A DNA stretch of 5,909 nucleotides from Bryobacterales bacterium (GTDB lineage Bacteria > Acidobacteriota > Terriglobia > Bryobacterales > Bryobacteraceae): assembly GCA_003132905.1 (NCBI GenBank), contig PKZC01000454.1:9511-15419 (forward strand), in the 5' to 3' direction. Within the stretch, counting starts at the first letter, position 1. Each line of letters starts with the position of its first letter. The position numbers and the translations under genes were made by a program. Below, piece after piece: positions 1 to 5,859 of this stretch. The notes under the pieces were generated by a model that saw only the letters and a program-made list of their open reading frames with translations, did not search any database and was not told the origin of the DNA.

Positions 1-19
1 CCTCCCCGCCGTTTTTTTG
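1..19 (+). terminator. 3' half of a probable intrinsic terminator cut by the left edge
   Basis: The window opens with CCTCCCCGCC, followed at once by G and a run of seven T (12-18). A GC-rich arm followed by a T run is the right half of a rho-independent terminator read rightwards. The left arm, expected to be GGCGGGGAGG, would lie outside the window. If it is there, a rightward gene ends just off the left edge, convergent with the kinase. The run of A on the other strand would also let the same hairpin stop transcription leaving the kinase. The first arm cannot be seen, so this stays a partial call. Confidence 0.4.
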
Positions 20-40
20 TTTGGACCCCTACAGAGCTAA

Positions 41-1837
41 CTAAAAGTCGACGCGCTTATTGATGAATTCGCCGTCGCGCACTTGAACGTCAAACTCAAT
101 GAACGCTCCACTTCGCGCAACCTTCACGTGATACATGCCGGGCGCGAGGTTGAATACGGCCGGAGTTCGTTTGCCTTCCTGACTGCCATCTACTTCGATG
201 GTCGCGCCAGGAGGCTCCGACGTGATACTCAGCGTGCCCGATGCCTTGCTGAGCCGCAGAAATAGATCCCCGTCTTGCGGCACATTGAACACTCGTGGAT
301 AAGGCCGGTATCCTTCGAGTTGCACCGTCACCGCATGCCGTCCTCCGCTCATCGCCAGCATGCACGGCGTTTTGCAACCCAGCGACGAATTGCCATCCAC
401 TGTCACTTGTGCGCCGGGCGGTTCCGTCAAAAACTGCACACTCTGTCCCACGCCTGGCTTCGGTTCGATCGCGGGAGTGGGAGTGGAGCGTTCCGCTTGC
501 CGCGTTGGGTGAGCTTCGTCCTCCTGGTGGGTGGCGGGAGTTCGCGAAGGCCGGCTATCAGATGCGGCAGGCGCCTGATTTTCTGGAGCGGTGGTCTCGG
601 GCGGGGCGTGCGGCGCGGGCGCTTGTTTCGCGGTGTCGTCGGGCGTTTGCGACTGGCCCACCGGACTGGGCTTCGTAACGGAATTATCGGCCGTCTGGGC
701 CGGCGCTTGGGCCGAAGGCTCGGAATTGCGATTGAACAGATACTTCTGCGCGCCAAACAACACTAACCCGACCAATCCGATTCCTACCAGCATCCAAACC
801 AGGCTTCGCAGCAACCGGCTGCGAGGTTCGGCTGGCTCCTGAACATATACGGGTGCCCCTGTTTCCGAATCATCCAGCCGCCGCATGGGCCGTGCTTCCG
901 GGGCCGCAACCGGGGGACTCGGCGCGAGCCTGACATCCGCGAGCTTCGCATCCACCAGGACGCCCGACATGGTGGGCATACTATGCGCACTGCTTCGGGG
1001 CAAGGCTCGCCAGCCCGGGTTCGCCTGCAGGGCGCCTGTAAGTGCATCCACGAACTGGATACAACTTCCATAGCGATCGTTGGCACTCTTGGCGAGAGCC
1101 TTTTTCAGCACGATTTCCACCTGTGGGCCGACGGTTGGATTCAACCGTTGCGGCGGCACGGGATCTTCGCGCACGATACGGAACAACAGCGCGGGAAGCT
1201 GATCGGCGAGAAACGGTTTTTCGCCGGTGAGCATTTCATACGCGATGACTGCCAACGAAAACTGGTCGGCGCGCCCGTCCACGGTGTGCCCTTGCACCTG
1301 CTCGGGCGACATATAATTCGGCGTCCCCATCATGACGCCGCTTTGGGTCATCTGCTGGGACATGATCTTGGCGACGCCGAAATCGGTAATCTTGGCGTGG
1401 ATCCGTTCGTGGATCAGAATATTCGCCGGCTTGATATCGCGGTGGACAATGCCTTTCTGGTGCGCATAGTCCAGCGCGGTGGCGGTCTGGCGCAGAATTG
1501 TCAGCGCATTCTCGCTTGGAATAGGCTCGGTGCTATTCAGGACTTTTTCGAGTGGCGGGCCATCGACGCATTCCATGAAGATATAAGCCAGCCCGTTCTC
1601 TTCGGCGATGTCGTAGATGGTGACAATGTTGGGATGCGACAGCATCCCGGCCGACTGGGCCTCGCGAAACAGACGCTCACGCAAACGTTCGCGTTCGGAT
1701 TCGTCGGTAAAATCCGAGAGGCGGATGGTCTTGATGGCGATAATTCGGCCGATGGCGGGATCTTGGGCGCGGTAAACCACGCCGGTCGCTCCACGGCCGA
1801 GCTCGTCCAGAATCCGGTATCGGCCGATTTGCTCCAC
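41..1837 (-). CDS. Transmembrane Ser/Thr protein kinase with two C-terminal PEGA domains
   Basis: This is a 598-residue Hanks-type (PknB-like) kinase that transfers phosphate from ATP to Ser/Thr of proteins. All catalytic landmarks are visible: glycine loop GRGATGVVY (14-22), ATP lysine K36 in IAIK, helix-C glutamate E59, HRDIKPAN (132-139) with catalytic D134, DFG (152-154), an activation segment with T164, S166 and GTPNYMSPE (171-179), D191 and R255. The kinase should therefore be active and RD-type. A juxtamembrane stretch (about 275-343) leads to one hydrophobic segment (about 345-363). A Pro/Ala/Ser/Thr-rich linker (about 370-465) and two PEGA repeats follow (about 466-530 and 534-598, each with an EPPGA core). 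Expected topology is kinase inside, PEGA outside. The start is GTG at 1837: the protein then begins MEQIGRYRIL, typical for the family, and an in-frame TAA lies six codons upstream. No good Shine-Dalgarno site is seen. The gene follows the TPR gene after 60 bases, on the same strand. Confidence 0.95.
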   Translation of the reverse strand: MEQIGRYRILDELGRGATGVVYRAQDPAIGRIIAIKTIRLSDFTDESERERLRERLFREAQSAGMLSHPNIVTIYDIAEENGLAYIFMECVDGPPLEKVLNSTEPIPSENALTILRQTATALDYAHQKGIVHRDIKPANILIHERIHAKITDFGVAKIMSQQMTQSGVMMGTPNYMSPEQVQGHTVDGRADQFSLAVIAYEMLTGEKPFLADQLPALLFRIVREDPVPPQRLNPTVGPQVEIVLKKALAKSANDRYGSCIQFVDALTGALQANPGWRALPRSSAHSMPTMSGVLVDAKLADVRLAPSPPVAAPEARPMRRLDDSETGAPVYVQEPAEPRSRLLRSLVWMLVGIGLVGLVLFGAQKYLFNRNSEPSAQAPAQTADNSVTKPSPVGQSQTPDDTAKQAPAPHAPPETTAPENQAPAASDSRPSRTPATHQEDEAHPTRQAERSTPTPAIEPKPGVGQSVQFLTEPPGAQVTVDGNSSLGCKTPCMLAMSGGRHAVTVQLEGYRPYPRVFNVPQDGDLFLRLSKASGTLSITSEPPGATIEVDGSQEGKRTPAVFNLAPGMYHVKVARSGAFIEFDVQVRDGEFINKRVDF

Positions 1838-1849
1838 GCTGATGACGCT

Positions 1850-1877
1850 ATTTTATCAGGTCGGCTAATCTAGTCCA
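1850..1877 (-). promoter_or_regulatory. Candidate promoter of the kinase gene, extended -10
   Basis: Reading leftwards, TGATAAAAT (1858-1850) fits an extended -10 (TG, one base, then TAAAAT, five of six to consensus). A possible -35, TGGACT (1877-1872, four of six), sits 16 bases upstream. The -10 ends 12 bases before the GTG start, so transcription would begin only about 4-6 bases ahead of it. That gives a nearly leaderless message and would fit the lack of a Shine-Dalgarno site. Acidobacterial sigma factor preferences are assumed to be sigma-70-like. Confidence 0.4.
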
Positions 1878-1885
1878 GGTTAGCC
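1863..1885. repeat. Inverted repeat between the TPR and kinase genes
   Basis: GGCTAA (1863-1868) and TTAGCC (1880-1885) are perfect inverted arms around an 11-base spacer. The candidate -35 box of the kinase (1872-1877) lies inside the spacer. This fits an operator over the promoter. It could also be a weak hairpin in a TPR-kinase readthrough message. No T run follows on the minus strand, so it does not look like a terminator of the TPR gene. Confidence 0.4.
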
Positions 1886-1897
1886 TTGTCTTTCCGA

Positions 1898-3718
1898 CTA
1901 GGCCCCGCTGTGGGCGACTTCGGCCTGCAAGAGGCCGATGCGGCCGCGCAAATCGTGGAATCGCGGATGATTGCGAAGTGCATCGAACTCGGTGCTCAGC
2001 AGGTGCACGGGAAGCGACGTATCTCGAACCTCGACCGCGCTCTCCAGATACGAGAGGGCTTCGTTGTGATCGCCCAAGCCCGCATAGATCGCGGCGAAGC
2101 TAATTGGCGATACATAATTAGATTCCGATCGTACATTCAGGGTGGCGATTTCGCGCTGGGCGTCATCGTGTCGTCCGGCCCTGGCGTAGCAATAACCCAT
2201 CTGACCGTGCAACAGTGATCCGCATTTCATCTGCGTCGCATTGGTAAGGTGTGCGATCGCATCGGCGAACTGGCCCTTGCCCGCGTAAGCTAAACCCAAG
2301 CCCAAGTGCGGCAATCCGTAATCGGTAGCCAGCCGTGAGACCAGTGTGTGTTGGGCAATGGCTTCGTCAAAGCGGTGGCAAACGCCATACATCCAACCCA
2401 GAATGAAGTTGGGAAACAACGAGGCTGGATCCACTTCCAGGGCGCGCTCCACTTCCGCTATTGCCGACTCCTGCGCACCGCGACAGGCCAGTTGAATGCC
2501 GTAGGCAAGATGGCCGATCGGATCGCTTTTATCCAATTGAATGCTCTTCTGGAGTTCTTCTTCGCCTGCGGCCCAATCCCAGTCGAGCAGCGATAGTACC
2601 GCGCCCAGCGCGACGTGCGCTTCGGGCAGCGAAGGATTTAACGAAGTGGCACGGAGCGCGGCTTCCTTCATGCGCGTATCGGAATCGCTGGGGGGCAACA
2701 ATCCAAAGACGGAACTTACCAGCAGCGCCTCTGACAACGCAGCCCAGGCCGCCGCGTAGTTGGAATCGGTTTCCACCGCCTTGGTGAAAGACGCGATGCT
2801 GTTGCGAATACTGTCCGGCGTGCCGAGCTTCCAGTGGTATCGGCCCTGCAAATAAGCGTCGCAGCTTTCCTTGCGCTCCGATTGCCGCCGCGCTACGCCT
2901 TCTTTCGGCGGAGCTGCCAGATCGCGCACCAACTGTTGCGCCAGATGATCGATGCACGATAAATCTTGGAGGCGGCCATCGGCCGTTTCAGACCAAATGT
3001 AGGAACCGTCCGCGCTTTGCTGCAACTGCAACAGCAGCCGGAAGCTGTCCTGTTGAAACTCCATGCTGCCTTCCACCACATAGTCGGCCGTGCTGGTAGG
3101 AGCGGTCGTAGCACTCGTATCTGGGGCCGCCGTATCGCTGGCTGTTGCCTGGCCCTGCGACTTTAGAATTACCTGGAAGCAGCCCTCCTTGATCAACACG
3201 TGCGCCAATCGCCGCTGAATCTCATCGGCCGCTGCATCCGCTTCGGCTTGACTGGTTTCCGAGGTGGCATTGATCAGGGATATGAGCGCGATTTCCATGC
3301 TGCGGCGAGGAGAAGCCGGGTTGACGCCGTTGGCCGCGGTGCGATATTCGAAGATCGGGACATAGCTGCCTTTGCGCAGAACGATCCGGACTCCATCTTC
3401 GCGTCCTTCGGTGCGGTAATATTCGTCGAGCTTATATCGCAATCGGCGCGCTTCCACCCGGACAATCGAGTCTACGCGCGGGTCGAAAGCCTCCCGCCGA
3501 TCGAAAACCTCGAGCCCGATCAGATACTCCTTGAGGCGATGAGGCTGGCCCAGGAGACTCTCTTCAACCACAAATTGCAGAAAGCGGCGGATGCGATGGG
3601 ATTGTATAAATGCGCGGCTACGCAGAATAAGATCCAATTGCGCGCGAATCTCGGCAGCCGGAACGCCGTTCAGCACTGCGGTGTTTTCTTCGATAGGGTT
3701 CACAACTGTAGACATCAT
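1898..3718 (-). CDS. TPR protein with conserved N-terminal domain and TolB-like middle region
   Basis: This 606-residue, probably cytoplasmic protein shows no signal peptide or membrane segment. Residues about 23-125 form a conserved basic helical domain containing FLQFVVEESL, LKEYLIGLEVF, FDPRVDSIVRVEARRLR and a closing KGSYVPIF. I recognise this from many acidobacterial TPR proteins, often annotated as regulators or cyclase-like; its function is not established to my knowledge. Residues about 141-270 resemble the TolB/FlgO-like segment found in CadC-like and adenylate cyclase-like TPR proteins (VVEGSMEF, YIWSETADGR). About seven or eight TPR-like units follow (288-566), then a family-typical tail (LRNHPRFHDLRGRIGL). 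A Ser/Thr-rich linker (191-210, ten of 20 residues) interrupts the middle domain. The start is one of two adjacent ATG codons (3718 or 3715). An in-frame TAA about 13 codons upstream limits other choices, and the Shine-Dalgarno site is weak. A regulatory or scaffold role is inferred. It lies 133 bases after glgC and 60 before the kinase. Confidence 0.85.
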   Translation of the reverse strand: MMSTVVNPIEENTAVLNGVPAAEIRAQLDLILRSRAFIQSHRIRRFLQFVVEESLLGQPHRLKEYLIGLEVFDRREAFDPRVDSIVRVEARRLRYKLDEYYRTEGREDGVRIVLRKGSYVPIFEYRTAANGVNPASPRRSMEIALISLINATSETSQAEADAAADEIQRRLAHVLIKEGCFQVILKSQGQATASDTAAPDTSATTAPTSTADYVVEGSMEFQQDSFRLLLQLQQSADGSYIWSETADGRLQDLSCIDHLAQQLVRDLAAPPKEGVARRQSERKESCDAYLQGRYHWKLGTPDSIRNSIASFTKAVETDSNYAAAWAALSEALLVSSVFGLLPPSDSDTRMKEAALRATSLNPSLPEAHVALGAVLSLLDWDWAAGEEELQKSIQLDKSDPIGHLAYGIQLACRGAQESAIAEVERALEVDPASLFPNFILGWMYGVCHRFDEAIAQHTLVSRLATDYGLPHLGLGLAYAGKGQFADAIAHLTNATQMKCGSLLHGQMGYCYARAGRHDDAQREIATLNVRSESNYVSPISFAAIYAGLGDHNEALSYLESAVEVRDTSLPVHLLSTEFDALRNHPRFHDLRGRIGLLQAEVAHSGA

Positions 3719-3743
3719 CTCAATGGTTCGACACCAAACCGAA

Positions 3744-3755
3744 GTAACTGGTTAC
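3744..3755. repeat. Short palindrome upstream of the TPR gene
   Basis: GTAACTGGTTAC has perfect 5-base arms (GTAAC/GTTAC) around a 2-base centre. It lies 26-37 bases upstream of the TPR gene start, in the 133-base gap after glgC. Its size and place suit a dimeric repressor or activator site, but a palindrome this short can arise by chance. No convincing -35/-10 pair was found in this gap. Confidence 0.25.
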
Positions 3756-3787
3756 ATGGATCTTTTTCAGGGGTTGGCGAGCTGTTG

Positions 3788-3848
3788 TGTTCAAAAGAAT
3801 GGCAGTCGGCGTGCCCTCGTACGGCTGATATCTCTTTTGGATGTTCAA
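3788..3848. repeat. Nested repeats after the glgC stop, possible weak terminator
   Basis: This gap holds a 7-base inverted pair, CAAAAGA (3792-3798) and TCTTTTG (3833-3839), with a 34-base interior. It also holds a direct repeat, TGTTCAA, at 3788-3794 and 3842-3848. On the minus strand, the direction of glgC, the interior contains GGCA, a 7-base loop and TGCC, then ATTCTTTT. That is a four-pair stem followed by a T-rich tail, at best a weak intrinsic terminator for glgC. If it does not work, glgC and the TPR gene share a transcript. Confidence 0.25.
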
Positions 3849-3851
3849 TAA

Positions 3852-5105
3852 TCAGAGATTCATGCTGGCGATGTCGACCGGGGACCGGTAACCCTCCACC
3901 ACCACGATGCCGCTGTCGGTTATGTGATACAGCTGGCGGTCGCGCTCCAGATCATAACCGATGGACGTGTCAGGGGGAACGCGCACGTTCTTATCGAGAA
4001 TAGCCCGCCGGACCCTGGCTCGGCGGCCGATGTCACAGTTATCGAAGATGATGGAGTCCTCGATGGAAGCGTGGGAGTGCACGCGCACGCCACGGCCGAT
4101 CACCGACGTCCGCACCAGGCCGCCCGAGAGTATGCTTCCGCCAGAGACGATGGAATCCAGAGCTTCCCCACGGCGGCCGTCGCTATCGAAAATGAATTTC
4201 GCAGGCGCGTCGAAATATCCGGCCGTACGAAGCGGCCACGCTCGATTGTAGAGATTTAACTCAGGCGAGACAGACCGCAGGTCCATATTCGCGTCGAAGA
4301 ACGCGTCCAAGGTTCCAACATCCCGCCAATAAACGGGTGCGCCGGCGGGATCGCCCGGTATTCGGTTGGTTTGGAAATCGTAGGCATACATGTCGGCCCG
4401 GCCGATGAGCCCGGGCAGGATGTCGCGGCCAAAATCGTGCGAACTGCTCTCTTTTTCGCCGTCCACTCGCAATTCGTCCAGCAGCAGCTTGGTGGAAAAC
4501 AGGTAATTTCCCATCGACGCATATACGCGATTGGGATCGCCCGGCATGGTAGGCGCGTCAGGCTTCTTCTCGTGGAACCCGCAGATCAATCCGTCTTCCC
4601 GCGTTTCCACCACGCCGAATTCGGAAGCTTGTTCTTTTTCGACGGGAATCGCCGAGACCGTAACTTGCGCACCCCGATCGATATGAAACTCGATCATCTC
4701 GCGGATGTTCATGCGATAAATATGATCGGCGCCGAAGATGGCCACCACGTGCGGCTCCGCTTGCTCAATCAGATTGATGTTCTGGTAAATCGCGTCCGCC
4801 GTACCGCGGTACCAATCTTCACCGGCCGATCGCATCTGGGCGGGAACCGGAATGATGAAATGATTTCTCAGCAGGCTGGAGGCTTCCCAACCTTCGCGTA
4901 AATGCTCCAGCAGGGACTGGCTCTTGAACTGGACCAGTACATAGATGGAGTAGATCCCCGAGTTGATCAAGTTACTGAGGACGAAATCGACAATGCGGTA
5001 TCGGCCTCCGAATGGAACGGCCGGTTTCGCGCGTTCCTTAGTCAGCGGGTAGAGGCGGGTGCCTTTGCCTCCGGCCAATACAAATGCCAGTACGCGCAAC
5101 TGCAT
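3852..5105 (-). CDS. glgC: Glucose-1-phosphate adenylyltransferase (ADP-glucose pyrophosphorylase)
   Basis: GlgC joins ATP and glucose 1-phosphate into ADP-glucose and pyrophosphate, the committed step of bacterial glycogen synthesis in the cytoplasm. The protein is 417 residues, close to the 431 of E. coli GlgC. The nucleotidyltransferase part shows LAGGKGTRLYPLT (10-22), RAKPAVPFGG (25-34), WYRGTADA (98-105), GADHIYRMN (125-133, with metal-binding D127), EKKP in the sugar-phosphate region (about 179-182), MGNYLF (198-203) and YWRDVGT (259-265). From about residue 320 comes the left-handed beta-helix with hexapeptide-like repeats (SIVSGGSIL, TSVIGRGV), which carries oligomerisation and allosteric contacts in the family. 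I start at ATG 5105, not at the upstream ATG 5135: it has GGAGA eight bases ahead and gives the usual N-terminus MQLRVLAFVLAGG. The extra ten codons would cover the Shine-Dalgarno site. No glgA, glgB or glgP is in the window. The effector cannot be read from the sequence. Confidence 0.97.
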   Translation of the reverse strand: MQLRVLAFVLAGGKGTRLYPLTKERAKPAVPFGGRYRIVDFVLSNLINSGIYSIYVLVQFKSQSLLEHLREGWEASSLLRNHFIIPVPAQMRSAGEDWYRGTADAIYQNINLIEQAEPHVVAIFGADHIYRMNIREMIEFHIDRGAQVTVSAIPVEKEQASEFGVVETREDGLICGFHEKKPDAPTMPGDPNRVYASMGNYLFSTKLLLDELRVDGEKESSSHDFGRDILPGLIGRADMYAYDFQTNRIPGDPAGAPVYWRDVGTLDAFFDANMDLRSVSPELNLYNRAWPLRTAGYFDAPAKFIFDSDGRRGEALDSIVSGGSILSGGLVRTSVIGRGVRVHSHASIEDSIIFDNCDIGRRARVRRAILDKNVRVPPDTSIGYDLERDRQLYHITDSGIVVVEGYRSPVDIASMNL

Positions 5106-5113
5106 TTTATGAG

Positions 5114-5118
5114 TCTCC
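5114..5118 (-). promoter_or_regulatory. Shine-Dalgarno site that sets the glgC start
   Basis: On the minus strand GGAGA (5118-5114) sits eight bases before the ATG at 5105, an ideal spacing. It lies inside the longer open frame that begins at ATG 5135. This argues that the longer frame is not the translated start. Confidence 0.75.
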
Positions 5119-5129
5119 GATTGAAAGGT

Positions 5130-5158
5130 TGCCAAGGGCGTTCAAGCCCATTTTGGCA
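5130..5158 (-). promoter_or_regulatory. Hairpin in the glgC leader
   Basis: In the glgC direction the leader reads TGCCAA, AAT, GGGC, TTGAAC, GCCC, TTGGCA. This folds into a six-pair outer stem and a four-pair inner stem with a 3-base bulge and a 6-base loop. It ends 11 bases before the Shine-Dalgarno site. No T run follows, so it is not an intrinsic terminator. It may affect message stability or ribosome access, or it may be a protein-binding site in DNA. No known riboswitch was recognised. Confidence 0.45.
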
Positions 5159-5200
5159 GATGACAGCGCGTCGCGATAGAGCAAGGACCGAGTATTCACA

Positions 5201-5206
5201 CTTATA
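5201..5206 (-). promoter_or_regulatory. Possible -10 element for glgC
   Basis: TATAAG on the minus strand matches the sigma-70 -10 consensus at five of six positions and would give a leader of roughly 90 bases that includes the hairpin at 5130-5158. No acceptable -35 box is seen at 16-18 bases upstream, so the call is weak. Confidence 0.2.
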
Positions 5207-5271
5207 TCCGTCTTTGAGATGGTCAGGCAGGCCGGTATGTTTCGATTCAATTTTCGGACGTGAATCACTTT

Positions 5272-5314
5272 CGGGCATGGATCAAAGGTTGCCCGCCAGA
5301 TTCGGTCATGCCCG
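5272..5314. repeat. Inverted repeat cluster upstream of the carbonic anhydrase-like gene
   Basis: CGGGCATG (5272-5279) and CATGCCCG (5307-5314) are perfect 8-base inverted arms with a 27-base spacer. A third element, TGCCCG (5290-5295), is the inverse of the first six bases of the left arm (5272-5277), so two alternative hairpins share the left arm. The right arm ends two bases before the candidate extended -10. This suits an operator cluster; a role in RNA is less likely because the arms lie upstream of the expected transcription start. Confidence 0.4.
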
Positions 5315-5316
5315 TG

Positions 5317-5325
5317 TGCTACGAT
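5317..5325 (+). promoter_or_regulatory. Candidate extended -10 promoter of the carbonic anhydrase-like gene
   Basis: TGCTACGAT fits an extended -10 (TG, one base, TACGAT, four of six to consensus), 18 bases before the ATG at 5344. No good -35 is present, which extended -10 promoters can tolerate. Transcription from here would leave only about 10-12 leader bases, and no Shine-Dalgarno site is evident in them. Confidence 0.3.
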
Positions 5326-5343
5326 TTAAAATTAACCGCAGTC

Positions 5344-5859
5344 ATGATTCGTGCCTATCGCGGCATTGTACCCCGAATTGCCGCTTCCGCTTACATCGAC
5401 CAAAGCGCGCAGGTGATTGGAGACGTAGTGGTTGGGGAACGCTCCAGCATCTGGCCCAACGTTACCGCACGCGGCGACGTGAATGCCATTCGTATCGGCG
5501 ATGAGACTAACATTCAGGACAATTCGGTGTTGCATTGTGACGCCGGACGGTTTCCACTGCACATTGGCAATCGCGTTACGGTAGGGCACATGGTGATGCT
5601 GCACGGTTGCACTATTGAAGACGAGTGTCTGATCGGGATCGCGGCCGTGGTGTTGAATGGCGCGAAAATCGGGAAAGGTTCGGTGATCGCCGCCGGTGCG
5701 GTGGTGCCGGAAGGCGCGGAGATACCGCCGTTAAGCATGGTTATGGGCGTCCCGGCCAAGGTGAAACGTTCGGTTACCGACGAAGAGCGCGAGCGGTTTC
5801 GCCAGAATACCGACCGTTACGTCGAAGCCACGCGGGTTTACCGGGACGAGCCGGCTTGA
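5344..5859 (+). CDS. Gamma-class carbonic anhydrase family protein, left-handed beta-helix
   Basis: This 171-residue protein belongs to the gamma carbonic anhydrase/YrdA/PaaY group: trimeric, metal-binding, cytoplasmic hexapeptide-repeat proteins, some of which hydrate CO2. Hexapeptide repeats run from about residue 11 to 140 (SAQVIGDVVVGERSSIWPNV and onward). The family core TARGDVNAI (41-49, with R43 and D45), NIQDNSVLH (56-64) and GHMVMLHGC (81-89) supplies the three expected metal ligands H64, H82 and H87. A short C-terminal helix (about 145-163) follows. ATG 5344 is chosen because family members begin close to MIRxYxGxxPxI; in-frame ATGs at 5308 and 5260 would add 12 or 28 residues with no family character and would cover the candidate promoter. 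The acidic proton-shuttle loop of archaeal Cam is absent, so this is the short CamH-like form and carbonic anhydrase activity is not assured. The gene is divergent from glgC, with no obvious pathway link. Confidence 0.93.
   Translation: MIRAYRGIVPRIAASAYIDQSAQVIGDVVVGERSSIWPNVTARGDVNAIRIGDETNIQDNSVLHCDAGRFPLHIGNRVTVGHMVMLHGCTIEDECLIGIAAVVLNGAKIGKGSVIAAGAVVPEGAEIPPLSMVMGVPAKVKRSVTDEERERFRQNTDRYVEATRVYRDEPA

Larger units (their letters stand above)
5124..5293. repeat. Direct repeat AAAGGTTGCC, two copies across the divergent gap
   Basis: AAAGGTTGCC occurs at 5124-5133, just upstream of glgC, and at 5284-5293, just upstream of the carbonic anhydrase-like gene, 160 bases apart in the same orientation. 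A 10-base exact match in a 238-base gap is unlikely but not remarkable; I put the chance at a few percent assuming random sequence. The copies could be sites for one regulator of both genes. Each copy overlaps an inverted repeat described separately. Confidence 0.3.

Noticed and set aside
427..756. Leftward 109-codon frame rich in Arg and Pro inside the kinase gene
   Set aside because: It is a frame-shifted reading of the kinase's Pro/Ala-rich stalk. The composition is explained by that repetitive region.
983..1873. Rightward open frame of 296 codons opposite the kinase gene
   Set aside because: It lies wholly antisense to the conserved kinase catalytic domain; long antisense frames are common in GC-rich DNA. 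Its translation shows no recognisable family, and the opposite strand carries every kinase motif.
1863..1885. Inverted repeat as an intrinsic terminator of the TPR gene
   Set aside because: On the minus strand it is followed by GACCTGATAAAA, with no T run. The six-pair stem with an 11-base loop is weak.
3766..3794. TTGAAC on the minus strand as a -35 box for the TPR gene
   Set aside because: At 17-18 bases downstream there is only CCTGAA or CTGAAA, neither a credible -10.
3200..4003. Rightward open frame of 267 codons across the TPR gene start, the gap and the glgC end
   Set aside because: It is antisense to two well-supported genes and crosses their boundary. The translation is rich in Arg/Cys/His with no domain I recognise.
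5042..5278. Leftward open frame of 78 codons upstream of and overlapping glgC
   Set aside because: It overlaps the glgC start out of frame and covers its Shine-Dalgarno site and leader hairpin. It has no recognisable family. A regulatory upstream frame is conceivable, but nothing supports it.
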